Positions 27,613 through 36,109 of a stretch of DNA of 64,000 bases are shown here, piece after piece. The stretch is from Pseudarthrobacter oxydans (GTDB lineage Bacteria; Actinomycetota; Actinomycetes; Actinomycetales; Micrococcaceae). The notes under the pieces are model-generated. The model saw only the letters and a program-made list of their open reading frames with translations, was not told the origin of the DNA and ran no database searches. The DNA is taken from assembly GCF_013314975.1 (NCBI RefSeq), contig NZ_JABTYH010000001.1:277311-341310 (forward strand), given 5' to 3'. Every line of letters starts with the position of its first letter. Positions within the stretch are counted from its first letter, which is position 1. The translations under genes and the position numbers were made by a program.

Positions 27613-28931
27613 CAGATTGCTCCTTCGCTGCGCGCGTCCTGCAACTCTTCTTCGGTCAGGTTCAGGACGCCCTGGTACACGTCGGCATTGTGGGAACCGT
27701 GCACCAAGGGCCCATTCCAGCCAATCCGGCCGGCCGAGCGCGTGAGCTTGGGGACGATTCCCGGCTGGACCACGGCGCCCAGTTCGTCGTCCGCCACTTC
27801 CACGAGCATGTCCCGGGCTCTGAGCTGCGGGTCCTCGAAGATGTCTTCAACGGTGCTCACGGTGCTGTTCGGAACACCATGGCCATCGAGCAGGCTGACC
27901 AGCTCGCCCGCGGAGTAGTGGGCCGCCCAGTCGGCGATGAGGCCTTCAAGCTCTTCCTGGTTGCGGCCACGCTGCGCATGGTCCCGGTATCTCGGGTCCT
28001 CGGCGAGGCCGGGCATGCCCATCGCTGTGGCCAGGCGCACGAAGACCGAGTCCTGGTTGGCCGCGATGACCACCCACTTGCCATCGCTGGACTGGAAGAT
28101 GTTCGACGGCGCTATCCCCTTGAGTCCCGAGCCGCTGGGTCCGGGGACAATACCCGAGGCGGCGTAGTCCGGCACAGCGCTCTCCAGCAATGAGAAGCAA
28201 GCCTCAACAAGCGACACATCGACCACCTGGCCGGTCCCCCCGCGCGCATCCCGCCAGTACAGCGCCAGCAGGATCCCCTGCAGGGCGTAGAGGGAGCCGA
28301 GGCTGTCCCCCAGGGAGATGCCTGTGCGGGGTGGCGGCTGGTCCGGGTAGCCGTTCAGGTGCCGCAATCCGCTCCGCGCCTCGGCGACAGAGGCATACCC
28401 CGGCTTCGACGCTTCCGGACCAGTCTGGCCATAGCCGGATACCCGGGCGATAATGAGGCCCGGATTGATCTTCCACAGCTCTTCAGGGCCGAGGCCAAGC
28501 TTTTCCATGGTGCCCGGGCGGAAGTTCTCCAGGATGACGTCGGCTTCCTTGCAGAGTTCAAGAAACAGCTCCCGGCCGCGCGGGACTTTCAGGTCCATGG
28601 TGACGCACTTTTTGCCGCGGGACTGCACCGACCACCACAGGGTGTGGTCCTTGACCCGCGCGCGGCCCCATTCGCGCATGGGATCGGGCCTGTTGGGGGA
28701 TTCGACCTTGATGACTTCGGCACCGAAGTCTGCCATCTGCCGTCCCGCGAAAGGGCCGGCGATAAGGGACCCCAACTCGAGGACGCGCACTCCGGACAGC
28801 GGACCGGCAGCACTAGCCGAAATTTTTGTGCTGCTGGCGGTGGCTGTTGGCTCTTCTTCAGCGATCCTGTGGCCGCCCTCGTCCGCGGCGTCCTTGCCGC
28901 GCTTCGCTGTGCCGGTTTCGAAAACCTTCAT
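27612..28931 (-). CDS. CaiB/BaiF family III CoA-transferase
   Basis: A 439-residue CoA-transferase. It has the family fold signatures GVRVLELGSLIAGPFAGRQM, DFGAEVIKVE, the ENFRPGTMEKLG loop, and the catalytic Asp in GISLGDSLGSLYA (about residue 209). A non-conserved 40-residue N-terminal tail rich in Ala/Thr/Glu precedes the fold. The ATG at 28931 follows CAGGAG by nine bases; a TTG one codon earlier is less likely. It should activate a carboxylate by transferring CoA from succinyl- or acetyl-CoA. A palindromic site lies about 105 bases upstream, at the 3' end of the IclR gene. Confidence 0.9.
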   Translation of the reverse strand: MKVFETGTAKRGKDAADEGGHRIAEEEPTATASSTKISASAAGPLSGVRVLELGSLIAGPFAGRQMADFGAEVIKVESPNRPDPMREWGRARVKDHTLWWSVQSRGKKCVTMDLKVPRGRELFLELCKEADVILENFRPGTMEKLGLGPEELWKINPGLIIARVSGYGQTGPEASKPGYASVAEARSGLRHLNGYPDQPPPRTGISLGDSLGSLYALQGILLALYWRDARGGTGQVVDVSLVEACFSLLESAVPDYAASGIVPGPSGSGLKGIAPSNIFQSSDGKWVVIAANQDSVFVRLATAMGMPGLAEDPRYRDHAQRGRNQEELEGLIADWAAHYSAGELVSLLDGHGVPNSTVSTVEDIFEDPQLRARDMLVEVADDELGAVVQPGIVPKLTRSAGRIGWNGPLVHGSHNADVYQGVLNLTEEELQDARSEGAI

Positions 28932-29037
28932 CAAATCTCAACTCCTGATTCCTGATGCGGACCCAGTGGGCGCCGTACGCACGGACGGAGGTCCGTGCGT
29001 ACCGGGCCGTCCAGAAACCAGTATGCACTCCTGTCAC

Positions 29038-29065
29038 CATATTGTGAACATCAAATCACAATATG
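29038..29065. promoter_or_regulatory. Putative IclR operator upstream of the CoA-transferase
   Basis: Perfect inverted repeat: CATATTGTGA, 8-base spacer ACATCAAA, TCACAATATG. The right arm contains the stop codon of the IclR gene. The site matches the one at 29941-29968 in arms and spacer (shared CATCAA), so it is probably an operator for the CoA-transferase/lyase genes rather than a terminator; no T run follows. Confidence 0.7.
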
Positions 29066-29847
29066 GGTTCCACCTCCGAGGGAAGGCTCCCGCCGATCAG
29101 CCGGGTGCCTTCAGCCGCCGCGGCGATGACCGGCTCGATCCAGGAAGCGCACACGTCGTAGGGCATTCTCATGGTGGGCCCCATGACGGTAAGCGCACCG
29201 TAGAGCTCGGCCTGCGGGCCGAAAATCGGGACAGACAACCCGCTGGCCCCCGAAACGCGCTCCCCGGTGGTGATGGCAAAACCATCCGCACGGGTCTTCG
29301 CGACGGCGGCATCAAGGCTTGCTGCGTCCGTGATGGTCTGGTCGGTGATGGAACGGAGTCCCGACCCGTAGACCCTCTCTGCAAGGTCGGGATTCCAGGC
29401 CAGCAGCACACGGCCCGCCGAACCGGCATGGAGCGGCATGATGTCGCCGACGTCGACCGCCCTTCGCAGCACCCGCCGGGTCTCGGCCAGCGCGACGCAC
29501 ACCCGGCTCCCCTGCGATTCCCGGAAGATGCAGACCGTTTCGCCCAGCTCGTCCCGCAACCGCCGTATCACGGGTGTCAGCAGTTCCAGGAAGTCCAGGC
29601 CCTGCCGGGCGGGCGCCGCCCAGTGGGTCATGCGCAGCCCGACGCGGAACTGGTCACCCCGCCGGTCAAGCATTCCCTCATGCACCATATTGGCGACCAG
29701 GCGCTGCACAGTGGAGTGCGGCAGACCGGTCTCGGCGCGTATGTCGGCGAGGCTCAGTTCAGGCCGCACCAGCGAGAAAGCATCCAGGATGGCCGTGATC
29801 TTCTTCAGCACCAGCAGCGGGGCGGCGGCATTTTCGGTTGCGCTCAT
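29056..29847 (-). CDS. IclR-family transcriptional regulator
   Basis: A 263-residue regulator. The N-terminal winged helix (SLADIRAETGLPHSTVQRLVANM, about residues 32-54) is followed by the IclR effector domain (RRLRDELGETVCIF, then MPLHAGSAGRVLLAW and GFAITTGERVSGASGLSVPIFG). The start at 29847 is preferred over the longer frame, which runs through the divergent promoter. It sits between the two halves of the predicted catabolic island and divides them: CoA-transferase and lyase downstream on its own strand, transporter and hydro-lyase divergently. Confidence 0.92.
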   Translation of the reverse strand: MSATENAAAPLLVLKKITAILDAFSLVRPELSLADIRAETGLPHSTVQRLVANMVHEGMLDRRGDQFRVGLRMTHWAAPARQGLDFLELLTPVIRRLRDELGETVCIFRESQGSRVCVALAETRRVLRRAVDVGDIMPLHAGSAGRVLLAWNPDLAERVYGSGLRSITDQTITDAASLDAAVAKTRADGFAITTGERVSGASGLSVPIFGPQAELYGALTVMGPTMRMPYDVCASWIEPVIAAAAEGTRLIGGSLPSEVEPIL

Positions 29848-29904
29848 GGCTTGATTCCGGATTCCTTCTTCTCTGGGCGGGGCGGCGGCCACGTACAGGC
29901 CCCC

Positions 29905-29968
29905 TTGTAGTGTGACAGACGTTACTGTTAGCCTAGTGCCCACTATATGGCCATCAACTCACAATGTG
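29905..29968 (+). promoter_or_regulatory. Promoter and putative IclR operator of the ABC/hydro-lyase operon
   Basis: TTGTAG (29905-29910) and TAGCCT (29929-29934) form a promoter with an 18-base spacer. Just downstream, at 29941-29968, lies CACTATATGG, spacer CCATCAAC, TCACAATGTG, a looser copy of the perfect site at 29038-29065. It overlaps the likely transcription start, so IclR would repress from here and release on binding inducer. Confidence 0.6.
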
Positions 29969-29986
29969 GTTAGCGGGAGAATAGCA

Positions 29987-30826
29987 ATGACGCAGCCCTC
30001 ACAGCCTGAATCTTCAAACTATGCGGTTGAACTCAACGCGTGCACCAAGGAGTTCGCAACTCCCGGCGGTGGATCGTACTTCGCTGTCCGGGACATCGAC
30101 CTCAAGGTTGAGCCCGGACGGTTCGTCTCCATTGTTGGCCCGACGGGGTCTGGTAAGTCCACCATCCTCAACATGGCGGCGGGGCTCTTGAATCCGTCGT
30201 CCGGCACCGTCCACAGTTTCGGTGAGCCCGTCCACGGGGTGAACCGCCGCGCCTCGTACATGTTCCAGCAGGACGCCCTGCTGCCTTGGAAATCGGTCAT
30301 CGACAACGTCAGCCTCGGGCTCACCATGGCCGGGGTCTCCAAGGCCGACGCCTATGACGAGTCCCGCCGCTGGCTCGAGAAGGTGGGATTGAAGAACTTC
30401 GCTGACCGGTACCCCCACCAGCTTTCCGGCGGCATGCGCAAGCGCACGGCAGTCGCCCAGGCCTGGATCGTCAATCCGGACATTCTGCTGATGGACGAGC
30501 CCTTCTCCGCGCTCGACGTACAGACCCGCCAGATCATGGAGAACGAACTCCTCCAGCTCTGGCAGGAATCGAACAAGGCCGTTGTGTTCATTACCCACGA
30601 CCTGGACGAGGCCATTGCCCTGTCCGACGAGGTGGTCATCCTCGGCGCGGGACCGGGCAGCACCGTCGTCGGCAGCTACGAGATCGATATTCCACGACCC
30701 CGGGACCTCCTCGACATTCGCGACGATCCCAAGTTCGTCGACCTCCACAGGGAAATCTGGGGCCGCCTGAAGGTGGAAGTCTCCAAGACCTACGAATCGG
30801 CACGGGAAGAAGAGAGCGCAGCATGA
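29987..30826 (+). CDS. Nitrate/sulfonate/taurine-type ABC ATPase
   Basis: A 279-residue ATP-binding subunit of the SsuB/TauB/ThiZ kind. Walker A GPTGSGKST, Q-loop MFQQDALLPW (typical of this group), signature LSGGMRKR, Walker B ILLMDEPFSALD, switch FITHDLDEA. The ATG at 29987 follows GGGAGA; the longer frame crosses the promoter. It is the first gene of the rightward operon and overlaps the permease gene by 4 bases. Confidence 0.92.
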   Translation: MTQPSQPESSNYAVELNACTKEFATPGGGSYFAVRDIDLKVEPGRFVSIVGPTGSGKSTILNMAAGLLNPSSGTVHSFGEPVHGVNRRASYMFQQDALLPWKSVIDNVSLGLTMAGVSKADAYDESRRWLEKVGLKNFADRYPHQLSGGMRKRTAVAQAWIVNPDILLMDEPFSALDVQTRQIMENELLQLWQESNKAVVFITHDLDEAIALSDEVVILGAGPGSTVVGSYEIDIPRPRDLLDIRDDPKFVDLHREIWGRLKVEVSKTYESAREEESAA

Positions 30827-31689
30827 CCGTGGCACCAGCTTCCAAGAAAACACAACGCTTTCCCCTCCGGAAGGAGCAGAGTCCGGCGGCGGTCCAGCGT
30901 TCCAAGCGCAAGCGGCCCGAAACGTCGAACTTCGCCATCCGGATGGGGCAACTGGGCCTCGCCGTCGCCGTCCTCGGCGCCTGGGAATTGCTGGGACGCG
31001 TCGGCATCATCGACCCGTTCTTCTTCCCCCTGCCCTCCGACATCCTGATGACCGTGTGGGTCTGGATCTCCACAGGCTTCGTCTTCCCGCATCTGTGGAT
31101 CACGCTGCAGGAAGCGGTCCTCGCCTTTATGACTGGTGCGGCGGCCGGCCTGGTCCTCGGTTTCCTCCTGGCCCGCGTGCGCATCCTGGAACGGCTCTTC
31201 GACCCGTTCCTGCAGATGTTCAACGCGCTCCCGCGCGTTGTCCTCGCCCCGATCTTCCTGCTCTGGTTCGGCCTGGGAATCTGGTCCAAGGTGGCTTTCG
31301 GCTTCACCCTGGTGTTCTTCATCGTTTTCTTCAATACCCTCGAAGGCGTCAAGAGCGTCGACCGTGTCCTCGTAGACAACGCCAAGATGCTGGGTGCCAG
31401 CGAAAAGCAGCTCCTCCGCCACGTGTTCATTCCCAGCGCCCTGACCTGGATCTTCTCCAGCCTCCACATCAGCGTCGGCTTCGCCATTACCGGTGCGGTG
31501 GTCGGTGAATACCTGGGTGCCTCGGCAGGTGTTGGTTACGCCATCGCCCAGGCCCAGGGTGTGTTCGACACCGAGGGCGTGTTCGCCGGCATGTTCATCC
31601 TGATGGTCGTGGTGCTCATCATCGACCTCGGGGTCAACCGCGTGGAACGCCATCTCCTGCGCTGGCGCCCGCCACAGCAGTCTTCCTAA
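30823..31689 (+). CDS. Nitrate/sulfonate/taurine-type ABC permease
   Basis: A 288-residue permease. A basic N-terminal tail precedes about six membrane helices. The cytoplasmic loop VDNAKMLGASEKQLLRHVFIPSA is the SsuC/TauC-type coupling motif. It is translationally coupled to the ATPase and 33 bases ahead of the binding protein. Together they form an importer for a small anionic or hydroxylated compound. Confidence 0.92.
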   Translation: MTVAPASKKTQRFPLRKEQSPAAVQRSKRKRPETSNFAIRMGQLGLAVAVLGAWELLGRVGIIDPFFFPLPSDILMTVWVWISTGFVFPHLWITLQEAVLAFMTGAAAGLVLGFLLARVRILERLFDPFLQMFNALPRVVLAPIFLLWFGLGIWSKVAFGFTLVFFIVFFNTLEGVKSVDRVLVDNAKMLGASEKQLLRHVFIPSALTWIFSSLHISVGFAITGAVVGEYLGASAGVGYAIAQAQGVFDTEGVFAGMFILMVVVLIIDLGVNRVERHLLRWRPPQQSS

Positions 31690-31722
31690 CCAATCCCAGC
31701 CCCTCCGTCCGAAAGGGACCCC

Positions 31723-32805
31723 ATGTTCAGCTCCGCAAACCGGCAAGGACGCCGCGTTTTCCTCGCCAAGCCCCTCGCCGTCGTCGCCGGCCTCGCCCTT
31801 GCCCTGTCCGCCTGCGGCGCCCCGCAGTCAGCGCCTCCCGGACAGGAAGGGACCGCCGGCGGCGCGGGTGCCAGCGGTGAGACCGTCACCATCGGGATTG
31901 GCGGCCAGACGCTGCTGACGTACTTGCCCACCACCCTTGCCCAGGAACTCGGCTACTACGAGGAAGAGGGCGTCAAGGTCGATCTGCAGGACCTCCAGGG
32001 TGGCTCGAAGGCGCTGACGGCGATGATCGGCGGCAGCACCGACGTCACCAGCGGCTACTACGAGCACACAATCCAGATGCAGGCCAAGAAGCAGCCCGTC
32101 AAGGCGTTCGTGAACATGAACCTGTCCTCGGGACTTGCGCTGGTGGTGGCGGAGAAGAACAAGGACTCCATCAAATCCGTCGCCGACCTGAAGGGCAAGA
32201 ACGTGGGCGTCACCTCGCCGGGGTCCTCCACCGACATGTTCGTGAAGTACCTGCTCTCCAAGAACGGCATGAAGCTGGACGACGCTGCGATATCGGCGAT
32301 CGGTGCAGGGTCCTCCGCCGTTGCCGCCGTCGAGCAGGGCCAGGTGGACGCCGCCGTCATGCTCGAGCCGGACGTCACCGTCCTGGCCAAACGGCTCGGA
32401 ACCGAGCCGACCATCATCCAGGACGTCCGCACGCCGGAGGGCCTTAAGGAGGTCTTCGGCACCGATGCGTGGCCGTCATCAAGCCTGTACGCCACCTCCG
32501 GCTGGCTGGAAAAGAACCCGGAGTCGGCCAAGAAGCTGGCCAGCGCCATCAAGAAGACCCTGCAGTTCATCGCCGACCACTCCGGTGAGGAAATCGCGGC
32601 CGAGATGCCCGAGGCGTTCGCCGGCGGCGATCCCGAGCAGTATGCCAAGGTCATCGAAGAGATGAAGGTGGCGCTGAGCAAGGACGGCGCCTTCACCGAG
32701 GAGGGCGTACAAGCCGTCCTTGAGACCCAGCGGGTAGCCAACCCGGAGGTCGGCGACGCCGAGATCAAGCTCGAGGAAACCTACACCAACGAATTCGTCA
32801 AGTAA
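31723..32805 (+). CDS. NMT1/THI5-like substrate-binding lipoprotein
   Basis: A 360-residue binding protein. The signal peptide ends in the lipobox ALSA-C31 and a Gly/Ala-rich linker follows. The mature domain has the SsuA/NMT1 pattern: ELGYYEEEGVKVDLQDLQGG, LKGKNVGVTSPGSSTD and EQGQVDAAVMLEPD. The ligand is unknown; the operon suggests a small di- or tricarboxylate. A strong hairpin follows the stop. Confidence 0.9.
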   Translation: MFSSANRQGRRVFLAKPLAVVAGLALALSACGAPQSAPPGQEGTAGGAGASGETVTIGIGGQTLLTYLPTTLAQELGYYEEEGVKVDLQDLQGGSKALTAMIGGSTDVTSGYYEHTIQMQAKKQPVKAFVNMNLSSGLALVVAEKNKDSIKSVADLKGKNVGVTSPGSSTDMFVKYLLSKNGMKLDDAAISAIGAGSSAVAAVEQGQVDAAVMLEPDVTVLAKRLGTEPTIIQDVRTPEGLKEVFGTDAWPSSSLYATSGWLEKNPESAKKLASAIKKTLQFIADHSGEEIAAEMPEAFAGGDPEQYAKVIEEMKVALSKDGAFTEEGVQAVLETQRVANPEVGDAEIKLEETYTNEFVK

Positions 32806-32815
32806 TCCTGCTCCC

Positions 32816-32848
32816 CTGCGGCCCGCCGATCCCCCCGGCGGGCCGCAG
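32816..32848 (+). terminator. 13-bp GC-rich hairpin between binding-protein and hydro-lyase genes
   Basis: CTGCGGCCCGCCG and CGGCGGGCCGCAG flank a 7-base loop, followed by TTGTCTG. With only a weak U tract it is more likely a partial terminator or RNA-stabilising hairpin that raises transporter mRNA over the downstream enzyme genes. Confidence 0.6.
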
Positions 32849-32879
32849 TTGTCTGTACGCACAGCGCTAAGGAATCCCA

Positions 32880-34892
32880 GTGGCCCAGAACCTGACCCAG
32901 AAGCTCCTCGCCAGCCACCTCGCGTCCGGCGAGCTGACTCCCGGCAGCGACATCACCATCGCCGTCGACCAGATCCTCATTGAGGACGCGACCGGGACCA
33001 TGACGGCCATGCAGTTCGAAATGCTCGGCGTGGATTCCATCGCGGTGCCGCTGGCGGTCATGTACGTCGATCACAACGTCCTGCAGATCGACGACAAAAA
33101 CATGCAGGACCACCACTACCTGCGCACCCTCTCCGCCCGCTACGGGCTGCGCTACTCTCCCGCAGGACACGGCATCTCCCACTACATCCACCTGGAGCAC
33201 TTCTCCCGTCCCGGTGGTGTCCTGGTGGGCGCGGACTCCCACACCTCCACGGCGGGCGCCCTGGGCATGTTCGCCCTTGGCGCCGGCGGGCTGGAGGTGG
33301 CCGTGGCGATGGCAGGCTACGGGTTCGACTTCGTGTGCCCCGCCGTCGTGGGCGTGGAACTGACGGGCACGCTCGGTGCGGACGCCGAAGCGAAGGACGT
33401 GGTGCTGGAGCTCCTGCGGCGCCACGGCGTGCGCGGCGGCCGCGGGAAGGTCTTCGAGTTCCATGGCGACGGGGTGGCGTCCCTGTCCGTTTCGGCGCGC
33501 GCCACCATCTGCAACATGATCATCGAAACAGGGGCTGCCACCGCCGTCTTCCCCTCCGATGAGCAGACCCTCGCCTGGCTGCGGGCACAGCGCCGCGAGG
33601 ACCAGTTCGTTCCCCTGGCAGCGGACGCGGGCGCCGCGTACGACGACGACGAGCGGCTTGATCTTTCGGGTCTCGTTCCGCTCGTGGCGCTGCCGCACTC
33701 GCCGGGGAACGTCCGTCCCGTGTCCGAGCTGCCGCGCACCGAGGTGGTCCAGGTCTGCGTCGGTTCCTCTGTGAACAGTTCCTACGAGGACCTGGCCACT
33801 GTGGCGGCCATCCTCAAGGGCCACACCGTCCATCCGTCCGTCCAGCTCACGGTGACGCCGGGATCACGGCAGATCCTGCAGACGATCATCGCCTCCGGTG
33901 TCTATGAGGACCTCATGGAGGCAGGGGCGCGGATGCTCGAGCCGGTATGCGGCCCCTGCGTCGGCATCGGGCAGGCACCCACGGAGGGTGCACCGTCGCT
34001 GCGCACGTTCAACCGCAACTTCCCGGGCCGAAGCGGTACAGCCGAGGACTCCGTATACCTGTGTTCGCCGTCGACCGCTGCTGCGAGCGCGCTGGAAGGC
34101 GCCATCGTCGACGCCTCCACCGTCAGCCGCGGCGGGCTCCGCCCCGCTGCGCCGCCGCGCCCGGAGGTCCACGACCTGCATATCGCCGGAGTCCTGCCGC
34201 TGGAGGCCCGTCGCAGCATCGAGATCGAGCGGGGCAGCAACCTGGTCCCGCCCCCACAGCCAACCCCCCTGCCGGCTGACGTGGACGCCCGGGTGCTGAT
34301 CGTCGTCGGTGATGACATCTCCACCGGTGACATGGCTCCCGACGGCGCCATCGCCATGTCGGTGTGGTCCAACATCGCCGTGTGCGCGCGCTTCATGTTC
34401 CGCCGCCTGGACCCTGGTTTCCACGACCGGGCCCTGGAGTGGGGCGGCGGGATCATTGTGGGCGGGGAAAACTACGGGCAGGGTTCGTCGCGGGAACATG
34501 CCGCCCTGATCCCGCTGTACCTCGGGGTCCGGGTGGTCGCCGCCCGGAGCTACGCCCGGATCCACCGCCGGAACCTGATCGCTGCCGGGATTGTGCCGCT
34601 GATCCTTCCCTCCGACGCGCACAGCTCAACGGGGCAGCGCTGGGTGATCGACGGACTGGCCGATGCCCTGGCGAGTGGGGCCCGCTCCGTTACCGCCCGG
34701 GTGGACGGTGACGTGGATCTGGAGCTCGGGCTCGATTTCTCGCCGGCCGAGCGTGCTGTCCTCCTTGCCGGCGGCTTGCTCGCCCAGGTGCGGGCCGGCG
34801 GGCGCTCTGTCTTGGCCGGCGACGCCGTCGTCCAGGATGACGTTGCGGTCGTTTCGCAGAGCCGATCCGCACAGAGCCGATCCTCACGGTGA
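32880..34892 (+). CDS. Aconitase/isopropylmalate-dehydratase family hydro-lyase, fused large and small domains
   Basis: A 670-residue fused enzyme. Residues 1 to about 430 are the LeuC/aconitase core (VLVGADSHTSTAGALGMFALGAGGLEVA) and about 475-640 the swivelling LeuD domain (DDISTGDMAP, GGENYGQGSSREHAAL). The family hydrates or isomerises tertiary hydroxy acids on a [4Fe-4S] cluster. Two cluster ligands are seen in CGPC (C357, C360). The expected third, the Cys of the usual GSCTNS motif, is Ser here (GSSVNSS, S297), with a Cys five residues earlier (C292). The gene starts at a GTG, follows the transporter and overlaps the MFS gene by 4 bases. With the neighbouring dehydrogenase it suggests conversion of a hydroxyacid to an oxoacid. 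Confidence 0.85.
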   Translation: MAQNLTQKLLASHLASGELTPGSDITIAVDQILIEDATGTMTAMQFEMLGVDSIAVPLAVMYVDHNVLQIDDKNMQDHHYLRTLSARYGLRYSPAGHGISHYIHLEHFSRPGGVLVGADSHTSTAGALGMFALGAGGLEVAVAMAGYGFDFVCPAVVGVELTGTLGADAEAKDVVLELLRRHGVRGGRGKVFEFHGDGVASLSVSARATICNMIIETGAATAVFPSDEQTLAWLRAQRREDQFVPLAADAGAAYDDDERLDLSGLVPLVALPHSPGNVRPVSELPRTEVVQVCVGSSVNSSYEDLATVAAILKGHTVHPSVQLTVTPGSRQILQTIIASGVYEDLMEAGARMLEPVCGPCVGIGQAPTEGAPSLRTFNRNFPGRSGTAEDSVYLCSPSTAAASALEGAIVDASTVSRGGLRPAAPPRPEVHDLHIAGVLPLEARRSIEIERGSNLVPPPQPTPLPADVDARVLIVVGDDISTGDMAPDGAIAMSVWSNIAVCARFMFRRLDPGFHDRALEWGGGIIVGGENYGQGSSREHAALIPLYLGVRVVAARSYARIHRRNLIAAGIVPLILPSDAHSSTGQRWVIDGLADALASGARSVTARVDGDVDLELGLDFSPAERAVLLAGGLLAQVRAGGRSVLAGDAVVQDDVAVVSQSRSAQSRSSR

Positions 34893-36109
34893 GGCCTGCA
34901 GCCGCCGAACCGGTGCGAAAACCAGCGCGTCGTCCGGGACAGCGTGCCACCGCCATCGCTGCGCTGACAACGGTGGTGGCGGTGCTGCCGGTCTTCCTTG
35001 TCGGCGGGCTGGCTGTCCAGCTCGAGCAGGACCTGGGCATGACGGCGTCCGTGCTCGGTGTCGCGGTGGCCACGTTCTGGGCTGTGTCAGCGTTGCTGTC
35101 TGCCCCCGCGGGGTATGTGGCAAGCGGGCTGGGGCTCCGCCGCGGGGTTCCGCTCGCCGTCGGACTGGGCTTTATGGCGCTGGCCGGGATCGCTTTTATC
35201 ACTCCGCACTGGGCGTGGCTGATCGTCTGGCTCAGTTTCGCCGGGGCCGCGAACGCGCTGATCCATCCGCTCTCCAATGGCATGATCGTGGATCAGGTGG
35301 CGGTACGTAACCGCGCCTTCTCGTTCGGACTCAAACAGGCAGCCATTCCGGCGGCGACACTTACGGCGGGCCTGTCCGTTCCGGTGTTCGCCCTCACCGT
35401 CGGGTGGAACTGGACCTTCGCCCTGGCAGCACTGCTGGCGGCGTCCCTGGTCCCGGTGCTTCTCCGCAGTCTCCCCCGCAGTGCCCCCGTCCGACGGCGC
35501 TCAGGTAAAGCTGCCAGGGAGCCGCTTCCCCGGAGACTGAAACCGTTCCTTTTTGCTACCGCCGCTGCCAGTGCCCTTGGGGCCGGGCAGGCCAACGTGG
35601 TGGGCGCATTCACTGTCGCCATGGCTGTGGAGGCGGGGTTCAGCGCGGCAGGCGCAGGTCTGTTGTTGGGCGGCGCCAGCGTGGCCGGGATTCTGGCACG
35701 CCCGCTGGTAGGTATTGCCGCGGACCGGGGGATTGGCGGCTCGATGGCCACCGTGGCGCTGATGATGGGGGCGGGGAGCTTGGGACTGCTCGGCATGGCG
35801 TCCGGCTTTCCGGTCGCCTATGCAGCCGGAGCCGTCGTCGCGTTCGGTCTTGGCTGGGGCTGGAACGGCCTGGCCCACTACGTGGTCTCACGCACGGCCC
35901 ATCCGTTTACCATCCAGGCAACGGGGATCACTCAAAGCGGAACCTACATTGGCGGAACACTGGGGCCGCTGCTGTTCGGGATCGTGTTCTCCCGGTTCAG
36001 CCCGGCCATAGGGTGGACGCTTGCAGCGGTGGTGGCAGCAGCCGGGGCGGGAGCCTCGCTGGTTGCGTTCCGTTTGGAAAAGCGTTTGCGCGGCGGGCCG
36101 GTCGTTTAG
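34889..36109 (+). CDS. MFS transporter
   Basis: A 406-residue protein with about twelve membrane segments and short loops. The region between helices 2 and 3 (AGYVASGLGLRRGVPLAVGLG) and the second-half equivalent (RPLVGIAADRGIGG) match major-facilitator motif A positions. Starts at a GTG overlapping the stop of the hydro-lyase gene. It presumably imports the pathway substrate or exports an intermediate. It ends tail-to-tail with the dehydrogenase gene, overlapping it by 4 bases. Confidence 0.85.
   Translation: MRPAAAEPVRKPARRPGQRATAIAALTTVVAVLPVFLVGGLAVQLEQDLGMTASVLGVAVATFWAVSALLSAPAGYVASGLGLRRGVPLAVGLGFMALAGIAFITPHWAWLIVWLSFAGAANALIHPLSNGMIVDQVAVRNRAFSFGLKQAAIPAATLTAGLSVPVFALTVGWNWTFALAALLAASLVPVLLRSLPRSAPVRRRSGKAAREPLPRRLKPFLFATAAASALGAGQANVVGAFTVAMAVEAGFSAAGAGLLLGGASVAGILARPLVGIAADRGIGGSMATVALMMGAGSLGLLGMASGFPVAYAAGAVVAFGLGWGWNGLAHYVVSRTAHPFTIQATGITQSGTYIGGTLGPLLFGIVFSRFSPAIGWTLAAVVAAAGAGASLVAFRLEKRLRGGPVV

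Noticed and set aside
29038..29065. Reading the perfect inverted repeat as a terminator of iclR
   Set aside because: The 8-base spacer and AT-rich arms are repeated at the divergent promoter and no T run follows, so an operator is the better reading.
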